Assembly (NCBI GenBank): GCA_016793775.1
Contig: JAEULK010000096.1
Location: forward strand, 62,001 to 126,000
Direction: 5' to 3'
DNA length: 64,000 nt
DNA from: Sphingopyxis sp.
GTDB lineage: Bacteria > Pseudomonadota > Alphaproteobacteria > Sphingomonadales > Sphingomonadaceae
Below are positions 41,833 to 51,705 of this stretch, piece after piece (position 1 is the stretch's first letter; every line of letters begins with the position of its first letter). The translations under genes were made by a program, and so were the position numbers. The notes beneath the pieces were generated by a model. It had not been told where the DNA came from, did no database searches, and worked only from the letters and a program-made list of their open reading frames with translations.

Positions 41833-44010
41833 TCAGAACTTCAGGCTTGCGCGCACGCCGTAACGGCGGCGGTCGCCGGTGATGCCGAGGTCGGAGGCCG
41901 GCAGCCCCGCGAGCGCCAGCGTCGTCTTTTCGATATAGCTTTCAAAATATTCGGTGTTGAAGATGTTGTTCGCGAACAGCGCGACCTCGACCGGGCCGGT
42001 GCGATAGGCGATCGATGCGTTGGTCAGCCAATAGCTTTCGAGCAGGGTCGGGGTCGTCTCGTTGAGCGTCGCGGCGAGACGCTTGCCCTTGCCGACCAGC
42101 CCCGCGCTCAGCGTCAGGTCGCTGTCGCCGCCGGTTTCGATGCGATAGTCGCTCGAGAAGCTGGCGGTCCAGTCGGGCTGGAAGGTCAGCCGGTCCGACG
42201 ACAGGCGGCGCCCGGTGGTGCCCACATAGGCGCTGTCGTCGGTGATCCGCGCATGCATCCAGGTCAGGCCGCTGCGCAGCGTCCAGTTCTGGACCGGGCG
42301 CACCAGCGCCTCGAGTTCGACGCCATAGCTTTCGACGTCGCCGGTGTTGAGATCGACGGTCACAAGCCCGCCGCCCGCCGCCGGAGCGATCGAGTTGAGG
42401 CCGATATAGTCCTTGTAATCGCTGTAGAAGACGGTCCCCGACAGGTTGAAGCCCGGCGACGAATATTTGGCACCCGCTTCATAGGTCCAGGCCGAGTCGC
42501 CGCGATAGGTCCGCGTCGGTGCGGTCGGGGCGTTGAAACCGCCGCCGCGATAGCCGCGCGCGACCGAGACATAGGTCAGCAGATCGGGCGTCCATTTGCG
42601 GCTGATCGACAGCTTGGGCTGCCATTCGCTCGACTTGATCTTGGCGGTGGGGACCAGGCCGCCGGCGGTCGACGTCCCCAAAATCGCGTTGCTCGTGGTG
42701 GTCAGGACCGAACCGTTCGCGGTGCGATCCTCATGGTCGTAGCGCAGACCCGCCGCGATTTCCCATTCGCTCGTCGGTTTCCAGAAAACGGTACCGAAGG
42801 CGGCCATGGTGTCGCCGACATTCTTGACGGTCGTGTTGCGCACGATATTGACCGGACCCAGGATCGGATGGACCAGATTGATCGTGTCCTGGCTGCGCGC
42901 GCGCACCATCTCGTTGCTGTAGAAGACGCCGACGAGGGTCGAGAACTGGTCCGACCATTCGCTGTCGAGGCGCGATTCGAGCGTCATGGTGCGCAGGCTG
43001 TCGCGGCCGATCGATCGCACCGTATCGGTGGGGCCGAAATCGCCCTCGCCATCGGGGGTGAAGCCGTTGCGCATGTCATAGGCGCCGATGACGCTGAGCC
43101 GCGATCCGCCGCCGAGGTCGGCCTCGGCGCGCGCGTTGAAGCCGCGATATTTGAAGCGCACTTCGTTCAGCGTGTTGAACTGGACGACGCGGCGATAGTC
43201 GGTCGGGCCGCTGACCCGCGAATAGGGCACGTTCACGCCCTGGACGTTATCGTAATAGCCCTTCAGCGTCAGCGAAAAGCCGTCCGACGGGGTGACGCGC
43301 AAGGTCGCGTTGAGGCTGTCGGTGTTGAGCGGGTTGGCGTTGCCGCCGATCACGCTGTTGGTCAGGAAACCGTCCTGCTGGCGATGCGCCGCCGCGACCC
43401 GCAGCGCCACCTTGTCGGTGACGATCGGACCCGAAACCGAAGCCGACACCATCCAGCTGTTGTCGGGGCCGGCGTAGCTGCCGTTGGCGCGCACTTCGAG
43501 GTCGTTGCCCGGCTGGCGCGTGATGACGTTGATCGCGCCGCCCATGGTGTTCTTGCCATAAAGCGTGCCCTGCGGCCCGCGCAGCACCTCGATCCGCTCG
43601 ACGTCGGTCAGCGGATTGTTGAGATAGGCGGTATTCGGCTGATAGATGCCGTCGATGAACAGCCCGACGCCGGGCTGGACCGACTGCACCAGCGTCACGC
43701 CGACGCCGCGGATCGACACGAAGGCGCGGCCGGTGCCGTCGCTGTTGATGTTCAGGCCCGGCGACAGCACCGCCGCCTCGCGCACCGAATTGAAGCCGCG
43801 CGCGACGAGCGTGTCGCCGTCGATCGCGGTGACCGCAATCGGCACATCGCTCAGCGTCTCGTCGCGCTTGCGCGCAGTGACCACGATGATGCCGTCATCC
43901 TCGCCCTCGGCGGTCGCCGCGGCGGGCGTCTCCTGCGCATGGACGGGCGCCGCGGCCATCATGGTGGTGAGCGCGAACGACGAAACGACGGCGAAACGGA
44001 AATTGGTCAT
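41833..44010 (-). CDS. TonB-dependent outer-membrane receptor
   Basis: 725-aa receptor. Signal peptide about residues 1-26 (FALTTMMAAAPVHAQ), TonB-box-like IIVVTARKRDETLSDVPIAV, plug domain with GTLYGKNTMGGAINVIT, and a long beta-barrel ending in a terminal aromatic (RYGVRASLKF). Start at 44010 is preferred, with GGGGA eight bases upstream; an in-frame start at 44016 is close. First gene of a three-gene operon with the FAD oxidase and MFS importer, preceded by two candidate GntR operators. Confidence 0.93.
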   Translation of the reverse strand: MTNFRFAVVSSFALTTMMAAAPVHAQETPAAATAEGEDDGIIVVTARKRDETLSDVPIAVTAIDGDTLVARGFNSVREAAVLSPGLNINSDGTGRAFVSIRGVGVTLVQSVQPGVGLFIDGIYQPNTAYLNNPLTDVERIEVLRGPQGTLYGKNTMGGAINVITRQPGNDLEVRANGSYAGPDNSWMVSASVSGPIVTDKVALRVAAAHRQQDGFLTNSVIGGNANPLNTDSLNATLRVTPSDGFSLTLKGYYDNVQGVNVPYSRVSGPTDYRRVVQFNTLNEVRFKYRGFNARAEADLGGGSRLSVIGAYDMRNGFTPDGEGDFGPTDTVRSIGRDSLRTMTLESRLDSEWSDQFSTLVGVFYSNEMVRARSQDTINLVHPILGPVNIVRNTTVKNVGDTMAAFGTVFWKPTSEWEIAAGLRYDHEDRTANGSVLTTTSNAILGTSTAGGLVPTAKIKSSEWQPKLSISRKWTPDLLTYVSVARGYRGGGFNAPTAPTRTYRGDSAWTYEAGAKYSSPGFNLSGTVFYSDYKDYIGLNSIAPAAGGGLVTVDLNTGDVESYGVELEALVRPVQNWTLRSGLTWMHARITDDSAYVGTTGRRLSSDRLTFQPDWTASFSSDYRIETGGDSDLTLSAGLVGKGKRLAATLNETTPTLLESYWLTNASIAYRTGPVEVALFANNIFNTEYFESYIEKTTLALAGLPASDLGITGDRRRYGVRASLKF

Positions 44011-44053
44011 CAGCATCTTCCCCAAAAGAGGCGGTCATGGCCGCCCTGCGGGA

Positions 44054-44088
44054 ACCTATCTGACAGCTTTTCGACCTGTATGAAAGGT
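44054..44088. promoter_or_regulatory. Candidate GntR operator pair before the TonB receptor
   Basis: ACCTATCTGACAGCT (44054-44068) and ACCTGTATGAAAGGT (44074-44088), centres 20 bp apart. They repeat the motif found before araC at 39107-39144 and lie 44-78 bp before the receptor start at 44010. Likely shared repression by the FCD regulator. Confidence 0.55.
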
Positions 44089-44131
44089 TGCCGATTGTGC
44101 CGATCGGCAGAGGGATTTTGCCGGGACTATT

Positions 44132-44905
44132 TCACCAGCAGCTATACCCGCCATCGGCCAGCACGATGCTGCCGGTCATCAAACTCGCCATGTCCGACGC
44201 CAGGAACAGGATCACCGCCGCTACCTCCTCGGGCTGGCCGAGCCGCGCCTGCGGGGTCCCGTCGATCCACCGCTTGTACATCTCGCCCTCCTTGTCGGCG
44301 AAGGCGTTGAGCGGCGTCGCGATATAGGTCGGCGCCACCGCATTGACCCGCACGCCGCGCGGCGCCCATTCGGCGGCGAGGCTCTTGGTCAGCTGGTGCA
44401 CCGCCGCCTTGGACGCGTTGTAATAGCTCTGCGGCTGCGGGCGGTTGACGATGAAACCCGACATCGACCCGACATTGACGATGCTCCCCTGCCCCGCCGC
44501 GAGCATGTGCCGCCCGAAGGCGCGCGCGCACCAGAAGCTGCCGTTGAGGTTGACGTCGAGGACATGCAGCCAATGTTCGTCGGCGACATCCTCGGCCGCG
44601 GTCTCGCTGCGCGCGATGCCGGCATTGTTCACCAGGATGTCGATGCGCCCCTCGCGCGCCAGCATCGCATCGGCGGCGGCGGCGACGGCGGCGCTGTCGG
44701 TGACGTCGAGCCGTTCGGCATGAACCGCATGGCCCTTGGCGGCGAGGTCGGCGACCGCGCGCTCGAGCGCCGCCGTGTCGCGGTCGGCGATCGTCACCCG
44801 TGCCCCGGCTTCGGCCAGCGCCTCGGCCGCACAATAGCCGATCCCCTGCGCGCCGCCCGTGACGAAGGCGGTGCGCCCGTCGAGGCGCAATCTGTCGAGA
44901 TACAT
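44132..44905 (-). CDS. Short-chain dehydrogenase/reductase
   Basis: 257-aa NAD(P)-dependent oxidoreductase of the classical SDR family. Cofactor motif TGGAQGIG near residue 15, NNAG in the middle, catalytic Ser in VGSMSGF and the YNASK pair. A C-terminal loop TGSIVLADGGYSCW completes the fold. It lies 6 bp after the cytoplasmic esterase gene and is the last gene of that run. Probably oxidises an alcohol released by the esterases; substrate unknown. Confidence 0.9.
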   Translation of the reverse strand: MYLDRLRLDGRTAFVTGGAQGIGYCAAEALAEAGARVTIADRDTAALERAVADLAAKGHAVHAERLDVTDSAAVAAAADAMLAREGRIDILVNNAGIARSETAAEDVADEHWLHVLDVNLNGSFWCARAFGRHMLAAGQGSIVNVGSMSGFIVNRPQPQSYYNASKAAVHQLTKSLAAEWAPRGVRVNAVAPTYIATPLNAFADKEGEMYKRWIDGTPQARLGQPEEVAAVILFLASDMASLMTGSIVLADGGYSCW

Positions 44906-44911
44906 GAGGAC

Positions 44912-46399
44912 TTACTCCGGAACGAAAGCGGCGGCGGGCATCACGGGCTCATGGACCGCTTCGCCGCGCTCAAGCTGATAGACCTGCCGGTCGGCGCCGA
45001 ACTCGGCCCAGGGCAGCGATCCATCGCGGGCAAAGCCGACCCAAATCGCGTGCACCCGCTCGGCGAGTTCCTGCGGCGGCGCCTCGCCCGCCAGCCCCTT
45101 GGGCCCGGTCGCACTCGCGAGCGTCTTGAACACGAAGGGCAGCTCGATCCCGTGGCACGCGCCCAGCTCGCCGCCGCACGCGGGCGAGCGCCAGTCGAAC
45201 TCGTACATCCACGTCTTGCCCTGATGCGCGGCGGCATATTGACGCGCGGGCCAGCGGAACACGAGGTCGTTCATTGCATCGGTCAGCGCCTGCCCCGGCC
45301 GCACGCCCTTCTGCTTATAGCCATAGGCAAGCAGCGCCCCCTTGGCATCGGGCATCGATCGCCCGAGCAGCCAGCGCGCGAACAGCCCGCCGATCTTCCG
45401 CTTCACGCCGGTCGGCACGAAATAGAGGTTCATCTCCTCGGCATTGCTGCCGATCAGCACCTCGACCCCGGCGCCCGCGCCCTTGCGCAGCGCATCATGC
45501 GGCTTTTCGGGCAAAATATCGTCGCCATACACCGGTATGAAGCGGCTGATGCCATAGACCGGCTCGCGCCCGCCCGCATCGCGCAGATCGATCGCCCACG
45601 GCTTGCCGAACTTTTCGATCGCCGCAGTCGCCGCTTCGTTGGATACGCCGCGGAACCCGTCGGCGTCGGGACTGACCTTGAGCAGCTTCGCCAGCTTCTT
45701 CACCAGCCGCTGCGCGACCCCGATGTCGCGCACCATCGCCCCATGCCCGCTCTCGACGATCGCGCGCGCGAACAGCCCCTTGGCAAGCGGCGACGTGACG
45801 AGGTCGGCGATCGCCATCGCCCCCGCGCTCTCGCCGAACAGCGTGACGTTCGCCGGATCGCCGCCGAAGGCCGCGATGTTGCGCTGGACCCAGCCGAGCG
45901 CGAAGAGCATGTCGCGCAGGCCGAGATTGGTCGGCACTCCCGGCACCGGCAGGAAGCCGTCGATCCCCAGCCGATAGTTGATCGCCACGCACACCACCCC
46001 CGAGCGCGCGAATTCGGAGCCGTCGCTGACCGGCGCATCCTTGCTGCCGACGACGAAACCGCCGCCGTGGATGAAGACCATCACCGGCGCGCCCTTGGCC
46101 TCCTTCGGCGCCCAGACATTGACGCGCAGATAGTCGCCGTCGCCGCCGTCCGAGCCACTGCCGACCAGCGGCGCGATATTGATCGCCGGAAAGTCGCGGA
46201 TCACATGCGGCGCGGTCGGCCCCGGATCGAGGGCGTCGCGCACGCCCTCCCATGCGGCGACCGGCTGCGGCAGTTCGAAGCGCTGCGGCGGTGCGGCATA
46301 GGGAATGCCGAGATAGCGCAGGATGCCGGCTTCGGCGGTGCCGCGGACCTGGCCCGCCTCGGTGGCGACGATGATATCGGTCGGAGTCGGTTCGGTCAT
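44912..46399 (-). CDS. Carboxylesterase type B, cytoplasmic
   Basis: 495-aa alpha/beta-hydrolase of the type B carboxylesterase family. Oxyanion motif FIHGGGFVVGS, nucleophile GESAGAMAIADL, and ACHGIELPFVF containing the catalytic His. No signal peptide is seen (MTEPTPTDIIVATEAG), so it should act in the cytoplasm, unlike the paralogue at 48782. 81 bp after the TetR stop; the region between contains no obvious promoter. Confidence 0.9.
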   Translation of the reverse strand: MTEPTPTDIIVATEAGQVRGTAEAGILRYLGIPYAAPPQRFELPQPVAAWEGVRDALDPGPTAPHVIRDFPAINIAPLVGSGSDGGDGDYLRVNVWAPKEAKGAPVMVFIHGGGFVVGSKDAPVSDGSEFARSGVVCVAINYRLGIDGFLPVPGVPTNLGLRDMLFALGWVQRNIAAFGGDPANVTLFGESAGAMAIADLVTSPLAKGLFARAIVESGHGAMVRDIGVAQRLVKKLAKLLKVSPDADGFRGVSNEAATAAIEKFGKPWAIDLRDAGGREPVYGISRFIPVYGDDILPEKPHDALRKGAGAGVEVLIGSNAEEMNLYFVPTGVKRKIGGLFARWLLGRSMPDAKGALLAYGYKQKGVRPGQALTDAMNDLVFRWPARQYAAAHQGKTWMYEFDWRSPACGGELGACHGIELPFVFKTLASATGPKGLAGEAPPQELAERVHAIWVGFARDGSLPWAEFGADRQVYQLERGEAVHEPVMPAAAFVPE

Positions 46400-46480
46400 G
46401 CTGTCAGGCTAGCACGCGCCGGTGCAGCACCGCATTGTCCGATGCTGTGCTTTCCCCCCTTATCGATATGCCAGCACGCG

Positions 46481-47218
46481 TCAGGTCGGCTTGCAGATCT
46501 GCAAAAAACCCGCGGCCATGAACGACGCCATGCGCGCCTTGATCGCCTCGAAATCCTCGGACTTGCAGACGCCGCCCGACAATTTATCGATGCGCCCGGT
46601 GCGCGCGAGGGTGACCATCAGCGCGCCGGTGACGAAATGATAGCCCCAGAAGATATCGCGCTCAGCGCAGCCGGGCAGGGCTTTCTTGAGCAGGTCGATC
46701 AGCCGCAGCACCACGGGGTCGAAATGGCTGTCCATCAGATCGGCGCCCCATTCGGGGGTGTTCGCAACGAGCGCGCCGAGCGCGCCGTAATTTTTCCACC
46801 CCTCGCCGCCGTGGATATAAAGGTCGAGGTCGGTGTCGAGAAAGGCGTGGAGCGCGCCCTCGACCGTCGGCTTGCCGCCGGACGCCTTCTCATAATCGTC
46901 GAGCGCCTTCATCCGCCGCTCGCTGGTCACCACCGCGCGCCGCGCGAATACCGCGTCGAACAGGCTCTTCTTGTCCTCGAAATAATAGTTGAGCAAAGTG
47001 TGGTGCACGCCGACGCGCTTGGCGACATCCTTCAGCGTGACGCCGTGCAGCCCGTGCTTCGAGAACAGATATTCGGCCTCGTCGAGCATCTGCTCGATCG
47101 TCTCGGCGCGCTGTTCGGCCTTGGTCGATCGCCGGCGCGTTTTTGGCTCGTCTGCCACTGGTCCCACCGATCCCTGTTCCTCGGCGCCCCGCGCCGACGC
47201 CCGCTCAACCCGCTCCAT
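46481..47218 (-). CDS. TetR-family transcriptional regulator
   Basis: 245-aa repressor. N-terminal helix-turn-helix (ETIEQMLDEAEYLFSKHGLHGVTLKDVAKRVGVHHTLLNYYFEDKKSLF split over residues 38-85) and a helical ligand domain (DLDLYIHGGEGWKNYGALGALVAN). Start at 47218 overlaps the acyl-CoA ligase by 14 bases. Distal gene of the TonB receptor-MFS-esterase-ligase operon; a 28-bp palindrome before that operon (54072-54099) is its likely operator. Confidence 0.87.
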   Translation of the reverse strand: MERVERASARGAEEQGSVGPVADEPKTRRRSTKAEQRAETIEQMLDEAEYLFSKHGLHGVTLKDVAKRVGVHHTLLNYYFEDKKSLFDAVFARRAVVTSERRMKALDDYEKASGGKPTVEGALHAFLDTDLDLYIHGGEGWKNYGALGALVANTPEWGADLMDSHFDPVVLRLIDLLKKALPGCAERDIFWGYHFVTGALMVTLARTGRIDKLSGGVCKSEDFEAIKARMASFMAAGFLQICKPT

Positions 47219-48785
47219 GGTCGTTCCGCAAGCGAATCTTATCGATTTTTCCGGTCGGCGCCAGCGGCATGGCGGCGAGCCGCACCACAGCATCGGGAAT
47301 CCACCAGGGTGCAACACGACCCGCAAGCGGCGCGAGCAGCGCTGCGTCGTCGATCTCCTCGCCGCCACGCATCTCGACCAGCAGCACCGGGCGCTCGCCC
47401 CATTTGGCGTCTTGCCGGCCGATCACAGCGGCCAGCGACACCTGCGGCAGCGCGCCTACCACCGCCTCGATCTCTGCGGGGTTGATCCATTCGCCGCCCG
47501 ACTTTATCAGATCCTTCGCGCGGCCGGTGATGATCAGATTTCCCTTGGCATCGATGCGCGCGAGGTCGCCGGTCGCGAACCAGCCCTCGGCATCGGTGGC
47601 TGGCGCCGTCTCGCCAAAATAGCGATCGACCACCGACGCCCCGCGCACGTACAAATGCCCCTCGCCGCCGCGCTGCTCGGCAAGCGGCGTGCCCTCCGCA
47701 TCGGTGAGCCGCAGGTCGACGCCGATCGCCGGCCGCCCCGACACCGCGGCATTTCGCTGCGCATCGTCGGGCGGGGCGATCACGCCCAGAGGCGACAATT
47801 CGGTCATCCCCCAGCTCGTCTGCACCGTGACGCCGAGCCTCTGTTCGAGCCGCTCCATCAGCGCCGGCGCCATCGGCGCCCCGCCGACGATCAGGCGTTT
47901 CAGCGACGGCAATTCGCCGCCCACGGCTTCCAGATGCTCGACGAGGCCGAGCCACACCGTCGGTACGCCGACGCCGATCGTCACGCCTTCGGCGGCGATC
48001 AGTCGCGCCAGGCTCGCGCCATCGGTCTGCCGCCCCGGCAGCACCAGCCTGCCCCCGACCGCGGGCAGCGCGAAGGGCAGCCCCCAGGCGTTGGCATGGA
48101 ACATCGGCACGACCGCGAGCACCGCATCGCGGCTGGTGAAGGCCATGACGTCGGCCTGCAGGCTGCGCAGCGTGTGGAGGAAGCTGCCGCGATGCGTGTA
48201 GGTCACGCCCTTCGGCGCGCCGGTGGTGCCCGAGGTGAAGCAAAGGCCCGCAGGCGCGGTCTCCGCAAAGTCGCCCCACACCGCGCCGCCCGGCGCATCG
48301 GCGATCAGGTCTTCGAGTGCGGCGACAGGTACACTCGCCCCGCCATCGCCAGCGCCGTCGATCAGCAAGATGCGCTCGATCGCCGGCGCGCGCTCGGCGA
48401 TCAGCTTGGCGAGCGGCAGCAGGTCGCCGCTCACGACTAGGATCTTCGCCCCCGACTGCACCGCCATCGACGCGAGCTGCGGTCCGGTGAGGCGCGGGTT
48501 CAATGTGTGGCACACCGCGCCCATGCCCATCACCGCATACCAGAGCTCGACATGCGCCGCGCTGTTCCACGCGAGCGTCGCAACGCGGTCGCCTAGCCCG
48601 ATCCCGAACCCGGCCAGCAGCGACGAGATCGCGAGGCTCCGTTCGCGCAAAACCGCGTAGCTGACACGCGCCACGCTGCCGTCTTCGCGCGCGCTCACCA
48701 CCTCGGCCTCGCCGTGCCAGCGCGCGGCATGGTCGAGGAAGCGGTTCAGGGTCAGCGGATAATCCTGCATGCTGCCGTCGATCAT
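47205..48785 (-). CDS. AMP-binding acyl-CoA ligase
   Basis: 526-aa adenylate-forming enzyme that activates a carboxylic acid as its CoA thioester. P-loop-like FTSGTTGAPKGVTYTH, the substrate site GMTELSPLG, the hinge motif GWFATGDLARID, and the catalytic lysine segment PLAPTGKIDKIRLR. Resembles medium- or long-chain acyl-CoA synthetases. The ATG at 48785 overlaps the esterase stop (ATGA). Placed after an exported esterase, it could activate the acid released from the ester. Confidence 0.87.
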   Translation of the reverse strand: MIDGSMQDYPLTLNRFLDHAARWHGEAEVVSAREDGSVARVSYAVLRERSLAISSLLAGFGIGLGDRVATLAWNSAAHVELWYAVMGMGAVCHTLNPRLTGPQLASMAVQSGAKILVVSGDLLPLAKLIAERAPAIERILLIDGAGDGGASVPVAALEDLIADAPGGAVWGDFAETAPAGLCFTSGTTGAPKGVTYTHRGSFLHTLRSLQADVMAFTSRDAVLAVVPMFHANAWGLPFALPAVGGRLVLPGRQTDGASLARLIAAEGVTIGVGVPTVWLGLVEHLEAVGGELPSLKRLIVGGAPMAPALMERLEQRLGVTVQTSWGMTELSPLGVIAPPDDAQRNAAVSGRPAIGVDLRLTDAEGTPLAEQRGGEGHLYVRGASVVDRYFGETAPATDAEGWFATGDLARIDAKGNLIITGRAKDLIKSGGEWINPAEIEAVVGALPQVSLAAVIGRQDAKWGERPVLLVEMRGGEEIDDAALLAPLAGRVAPWWIPDAVVRLAAMPLAPTGKIDKIRLRNDHGAG

Positions 48786-50407
48786 GGACAATCGGCGCCC
48801 TTCGCGAGCACGGGCGAGAGGATGCCGGTGTTCCAGTTCCACGCCACATTACCCGCGGCGCGGCGGCGGCACATCGCTGCCTCGTGCAGCTTGTACATGC
48901 CGGGCATCAGCCGCACACCCGGGCGCGGGATATCCGCGAAGGCGAGGAAAGCGGCATCCCGGCCATAAGGCTTCCAGACGGCCTGCCCCGCCGACTCGGG
49001 CTTGCCCGTGCGCGCGAACGACACCCAATAATCGCCCATCGCGGCGGCGAAGCGCTTTTCGGCGACCGTGTCGGGAATTTTCGGCCAATAGGGCGGCGTG
49101 TCGGTCGCGGTGCCGAACACATAAGGGATTTCGGCGGCATGAAAGCCGTGCAGTCCCGCCTCGCTCGTCGCCGGATAGCCATGGTCGAAGAGGTAGAGAT
49201 AGGCATTCTGGCCGAGCGCGCTCTGCTTGATCGCGAGCCGCTCGGAGGTCCAGCCATAGAGCGCGTCGCGCGTCGTCGCGATCACCGCCTCGTTCAGCTC
49301 CTTGGCGGGATAAAGCTTGAGCCAGCCGTCGGCGAGGTCGCCGTAACGCTCGCGGATCGCCGCCTCATAGACCGCCGCATTCGCGGGCGCCGGCGGCGCG
49401 AGCATGCGCAGCGAGCGGATCTCGCCGATGTTGAAGCCCGCGATCATCGGCACCGGCGCCTGCTCGCCGGCGTCGAAGCTGTCGACCAGCTGGTGCGGCA
49501 ATATCTTGCCGTCGACGGTGCCCCAGGGAAAATAGCCTGCCTTGAGCGCGCCGTCGTTGAGCGTGGTCGCATCCATCGCGCGCAGCGCGGCGAGATCGGC
49601 GGCGCCGAGCGCGGCGGCGACCTTGGTGCCCATCGTCTCGGCGGGGATTTCGCCATGCCGCCCCTCGCGCAGCGAGGGGGTCGAGATCATATAGGCGCTC
49701 TGCGCGATCGCCTTGTGGAACAGCCCGCGCGCCTTGGGCCCGGTCATCAGATACATCACGCTGAGCGCGCCCGCGGACTCGCCCGCGATGGTGACATTGC
49801 CCGCATCGCCGCCGAAAGCGCCGATATTGGCCTTGACCCATTCGAGCGCCGCGATCTGGTCGAGCAGCCCGTAATTGCCCGACACGCCATCGGACGATTC
49901 CTTGCTGAGCTCGGGGTGCGCCATATAGCCGAGCGCGCCGAGCCGGTAATTGATCGACACGATCACCGCGCCGCGCGCCGCGAGCTTGGCGCCGTCGTAC
50001 ATGCCCTCATGGCTGTAGCCATTGGTCAGCGCGCCGCCATGGATCCAGACGATCACGGGGGCATCCTTGGCGGCTTCGGGCGTCCAGATGTTGAGCGTCA
50101 AGCAGTCCTCGGACATCTTGGCAGACGGGTTGGTGTAAATGCCGATCGCGGTCGAGCGGGGCTGGATGCAGGCGGCGCCGAAGCTCTGCGCCTTGCGCAC
50201 GCCCTGCCATGGCGGCAGCGCCATCGGCGGTTTCCAGCGCAGCGGGCCGACCGGCGCCTGGGCGAAGGGAATGCCCTTGAATATCCGGACCTTGCCTACC
50301 GCCTTGCCCTCGACCGATCCGGCGGGGGCGTCGACCACCGGCGCGGCGGCGACGACGGGCGTCGCCACCAGCATCGCGGCGGCGAGCAGCGTAGTTGCCT
50401 TTTTCAT
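48782..50407 (-). CDS. Carboxylesterase type B, exported
   Basis: 541-aa type B carboxylesterase with a signal peptide (about 1-21, KKATTLLAAAMLVATPVVAAA). Catalytic features: WIHGGALTNGYSH oxyanion loop, nucleophile GESAGALSVMYL, and a His in GLHGFHAAEIPYVFG. Expected in the periplasm, where it would split an ester brought in by the upstream TonB receptor. ATG overlaps the MFS stop; stop overlaps the ligase start. Confidence 0.9.
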   Translation of the reverse strand: MKKATTLLAAAMLVATPVVAAAPVVDAPAGSVEGKAVGKVRIFKGIPFAQAPVGPLRWKPPMALPPWQGVRKAQSFGAACIQPRSTAIGIYTNPSAKMSEDCLTLNIWTPEAAKDAPVIVWIHGGALTNGYSHEGMYDGAKLAARGAVIVSINYRLGALGYMAHPELSKESSDGVSGNYGLLDQIAALEWVKANIGAFGGDAGNVTIAGESAGALSVMYLMTGPKARGLFHKAIAQSAYMISTPSLREGRHGEIPAETMGTKVAAALGAADLAALRAMDATTLNDGALKAGYFPWGTVDGKILPHQLVDSFDAGEQAPVPMIAGFNIGEIRSLRMLAPPAPANAAVYEAAIRERYGDLADGWLKLYPAKELNEAVIATTRDALYGWTSERLAIKQSALGQNAYLYLFDHGYPATSEAGLHGFHAAEIPYVFGTATDTPPYWPKIPDTVAEKRFAAAMGDYWVSFARTGKPESAGQAVWKPYGRDAAFLAFADIPRPGVRLMPGMYKLHEAAMCRRRAAGNVAWNWNTGILSPVLAKGADCP

Positions 50408-51702
50408 GCCGAAGCCTCCCCGCGGCGCAGGCGCCGTGCGAGCCAGAGAAAGAGGGTGATGGCGACCAGATAGAAGGGCGTCAGCGTGTAGAGCGCCGTC
50501 TGCAACCCATGCGCGTCGCCCTGCGCCTTGAACCAGTCGCTCGCGAAACCGACCCATGTCGGCCCCAGCCCCAGCCCGATGAAGTTCATGATCAGCAGCA
50601 GCAGCGCGCCCGCCAGCACGCGCTGGTTTGGCTTCACTTCTTCCTGCACCAGCGCGACCGAGGCCGAGAGGTAGAAATAGTTGAACACCATCACCACGGT
50701 CAGCAGCGCAAGCGCGAGCGGCCAGCCCGGCGCCCAGATGAAGGCGACATAAAAAGGCATCGCGACGATCAATGACAGCGCTGGAGCGGTCGCGTACCCG
50801 GCGCGCGATTTGCGCACCATCTTGTCGATCACGCGGCCCGACACGATCATCCCGCCGCCCATACCGATCAGCAGCACCAGCGCATACCAGACTGCAACAT
50901 CGCCCAATTCCATCCCCTTTTCGCGCATCAGGAACAGCACCGCGAAATTGCCGAGGCCATAGGTCACGAACTGCGTCGCGCCCCCGCCCAATGCCGCGAG
51001 CATCAAGATCGGGTGCGACAGGAACATGCGTACCGTCGGCCAGAAATCGGCCTTGCCATCCCAAGGCGCGCTGGACGTCGGCACCGCCACATCGGTCGCT
51101 CCGCGCTTCGGCTCGCGCACCGTCAGCCACACCGCCAGCGCGGTAACGATCCCGATCGCTCCCACCGCGACGAAGGGGATGCGCCAGCCGAATTTCTCGG
51201 CGATCGCCGCGCCGAACGCCACCCCCGCAGCGGCGCCGATCGCCGGGCCGAGGTTGAAGATGCCGAGCGCGGCGGCGCGCTTGCCCGGCGGATAGGTGTC
51301 GGTGATGATCGCATAAGAGGGCGGCACGCCCCCCGCCTCGCCGAAGCCCACGACCATGCGCGCGATCGCGAGCTGGGTGTAGTTCGCCGCCATCCCGCAC
51401 GCGACCGTCGCCCCGCTCCACACCGCGCAGGCAATCGACAGCACCCCGACGCGGCTCGTCCGGTCGGCGAACCAGCCGACCGGGATCGCGATGAAGCAAT
51501 AGAACATCGCGAAATAGAGCCCGCTGATCAGCCCAAGCTGGCCATCGGTAATCTGCAGCGCGTCCTGGATCGGCTTGGCCAGGATCGACAGGAGCTGCCG
51601 GTCGAGGAAATTCAGCACATAGACGAAGCAGAGCATGCCCAGCACGAAACCGGGTCGCGCGACCGGCTGTGTGGCAGAAGGCGGGAGAGTGCCAGTAGTC
51701 AC
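50404..51702 (-). CDS. MFS transporter (spinster-like)
   Basis: 432-aa major facilitator. N-terminal FVLGMLCFVYVLNFLDRQLLSIL and VGWFADRTSRVGVLS are typical of the spinster-like MFS group common in sphingomonads; GFGEAGGVPPSYAIITDTYPPGKRAAALGIF is the third conserved block. It starts 4 bp after the TonB receptor stop and probably takes the esterase product across the inner membrane. Substrate unknown. Confidence 0.87.
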   Translation of the reverse strand: MTTGTLPPSATQPVARPGFVLGMLCFVYVLNFLDRQLLSILAKPIQDALQITDGQLGLISGLYFAMFYCFIAIPVGWFADRTSRVGVLSIACAVWSGATVACGMAANYTQLAIARMVVGFGEAGGVPPSYAIITDTYPPGKRAAALGIFNLGPAIGAAAGVAFGAAIAEKFGWRIPFVAVGAIGIVTALAVWLTVREPKRGATDVAVPTSSAPWDGKADFWPTVRMFLSHPILMLAALGGGATQFVTYGLGNFAVLFLMREKGMELGDVAVWYALVLLIGMGGGMIVSGRVIDKMVRKSRAGYATAPALSLIVAMPFYVAFIWAPGWPLALALLTVVMVFNYFYLSASVALVQEEVKPNQRVLAGALLLLIMNFIGLGLGPTWVGFASDWFKAQGDAHGLQTALYTLTPFYLVAITLFLWLARRLRRGEASA

Positions 51703-51705
51703 GAT

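Noticed and set aside
44396..47485. 1029-aa reading frame across the SDR, esterase and TetR genes
   Set aside because: Antisense to three recognisable genes and their spacers, with composition of a shadow frame.
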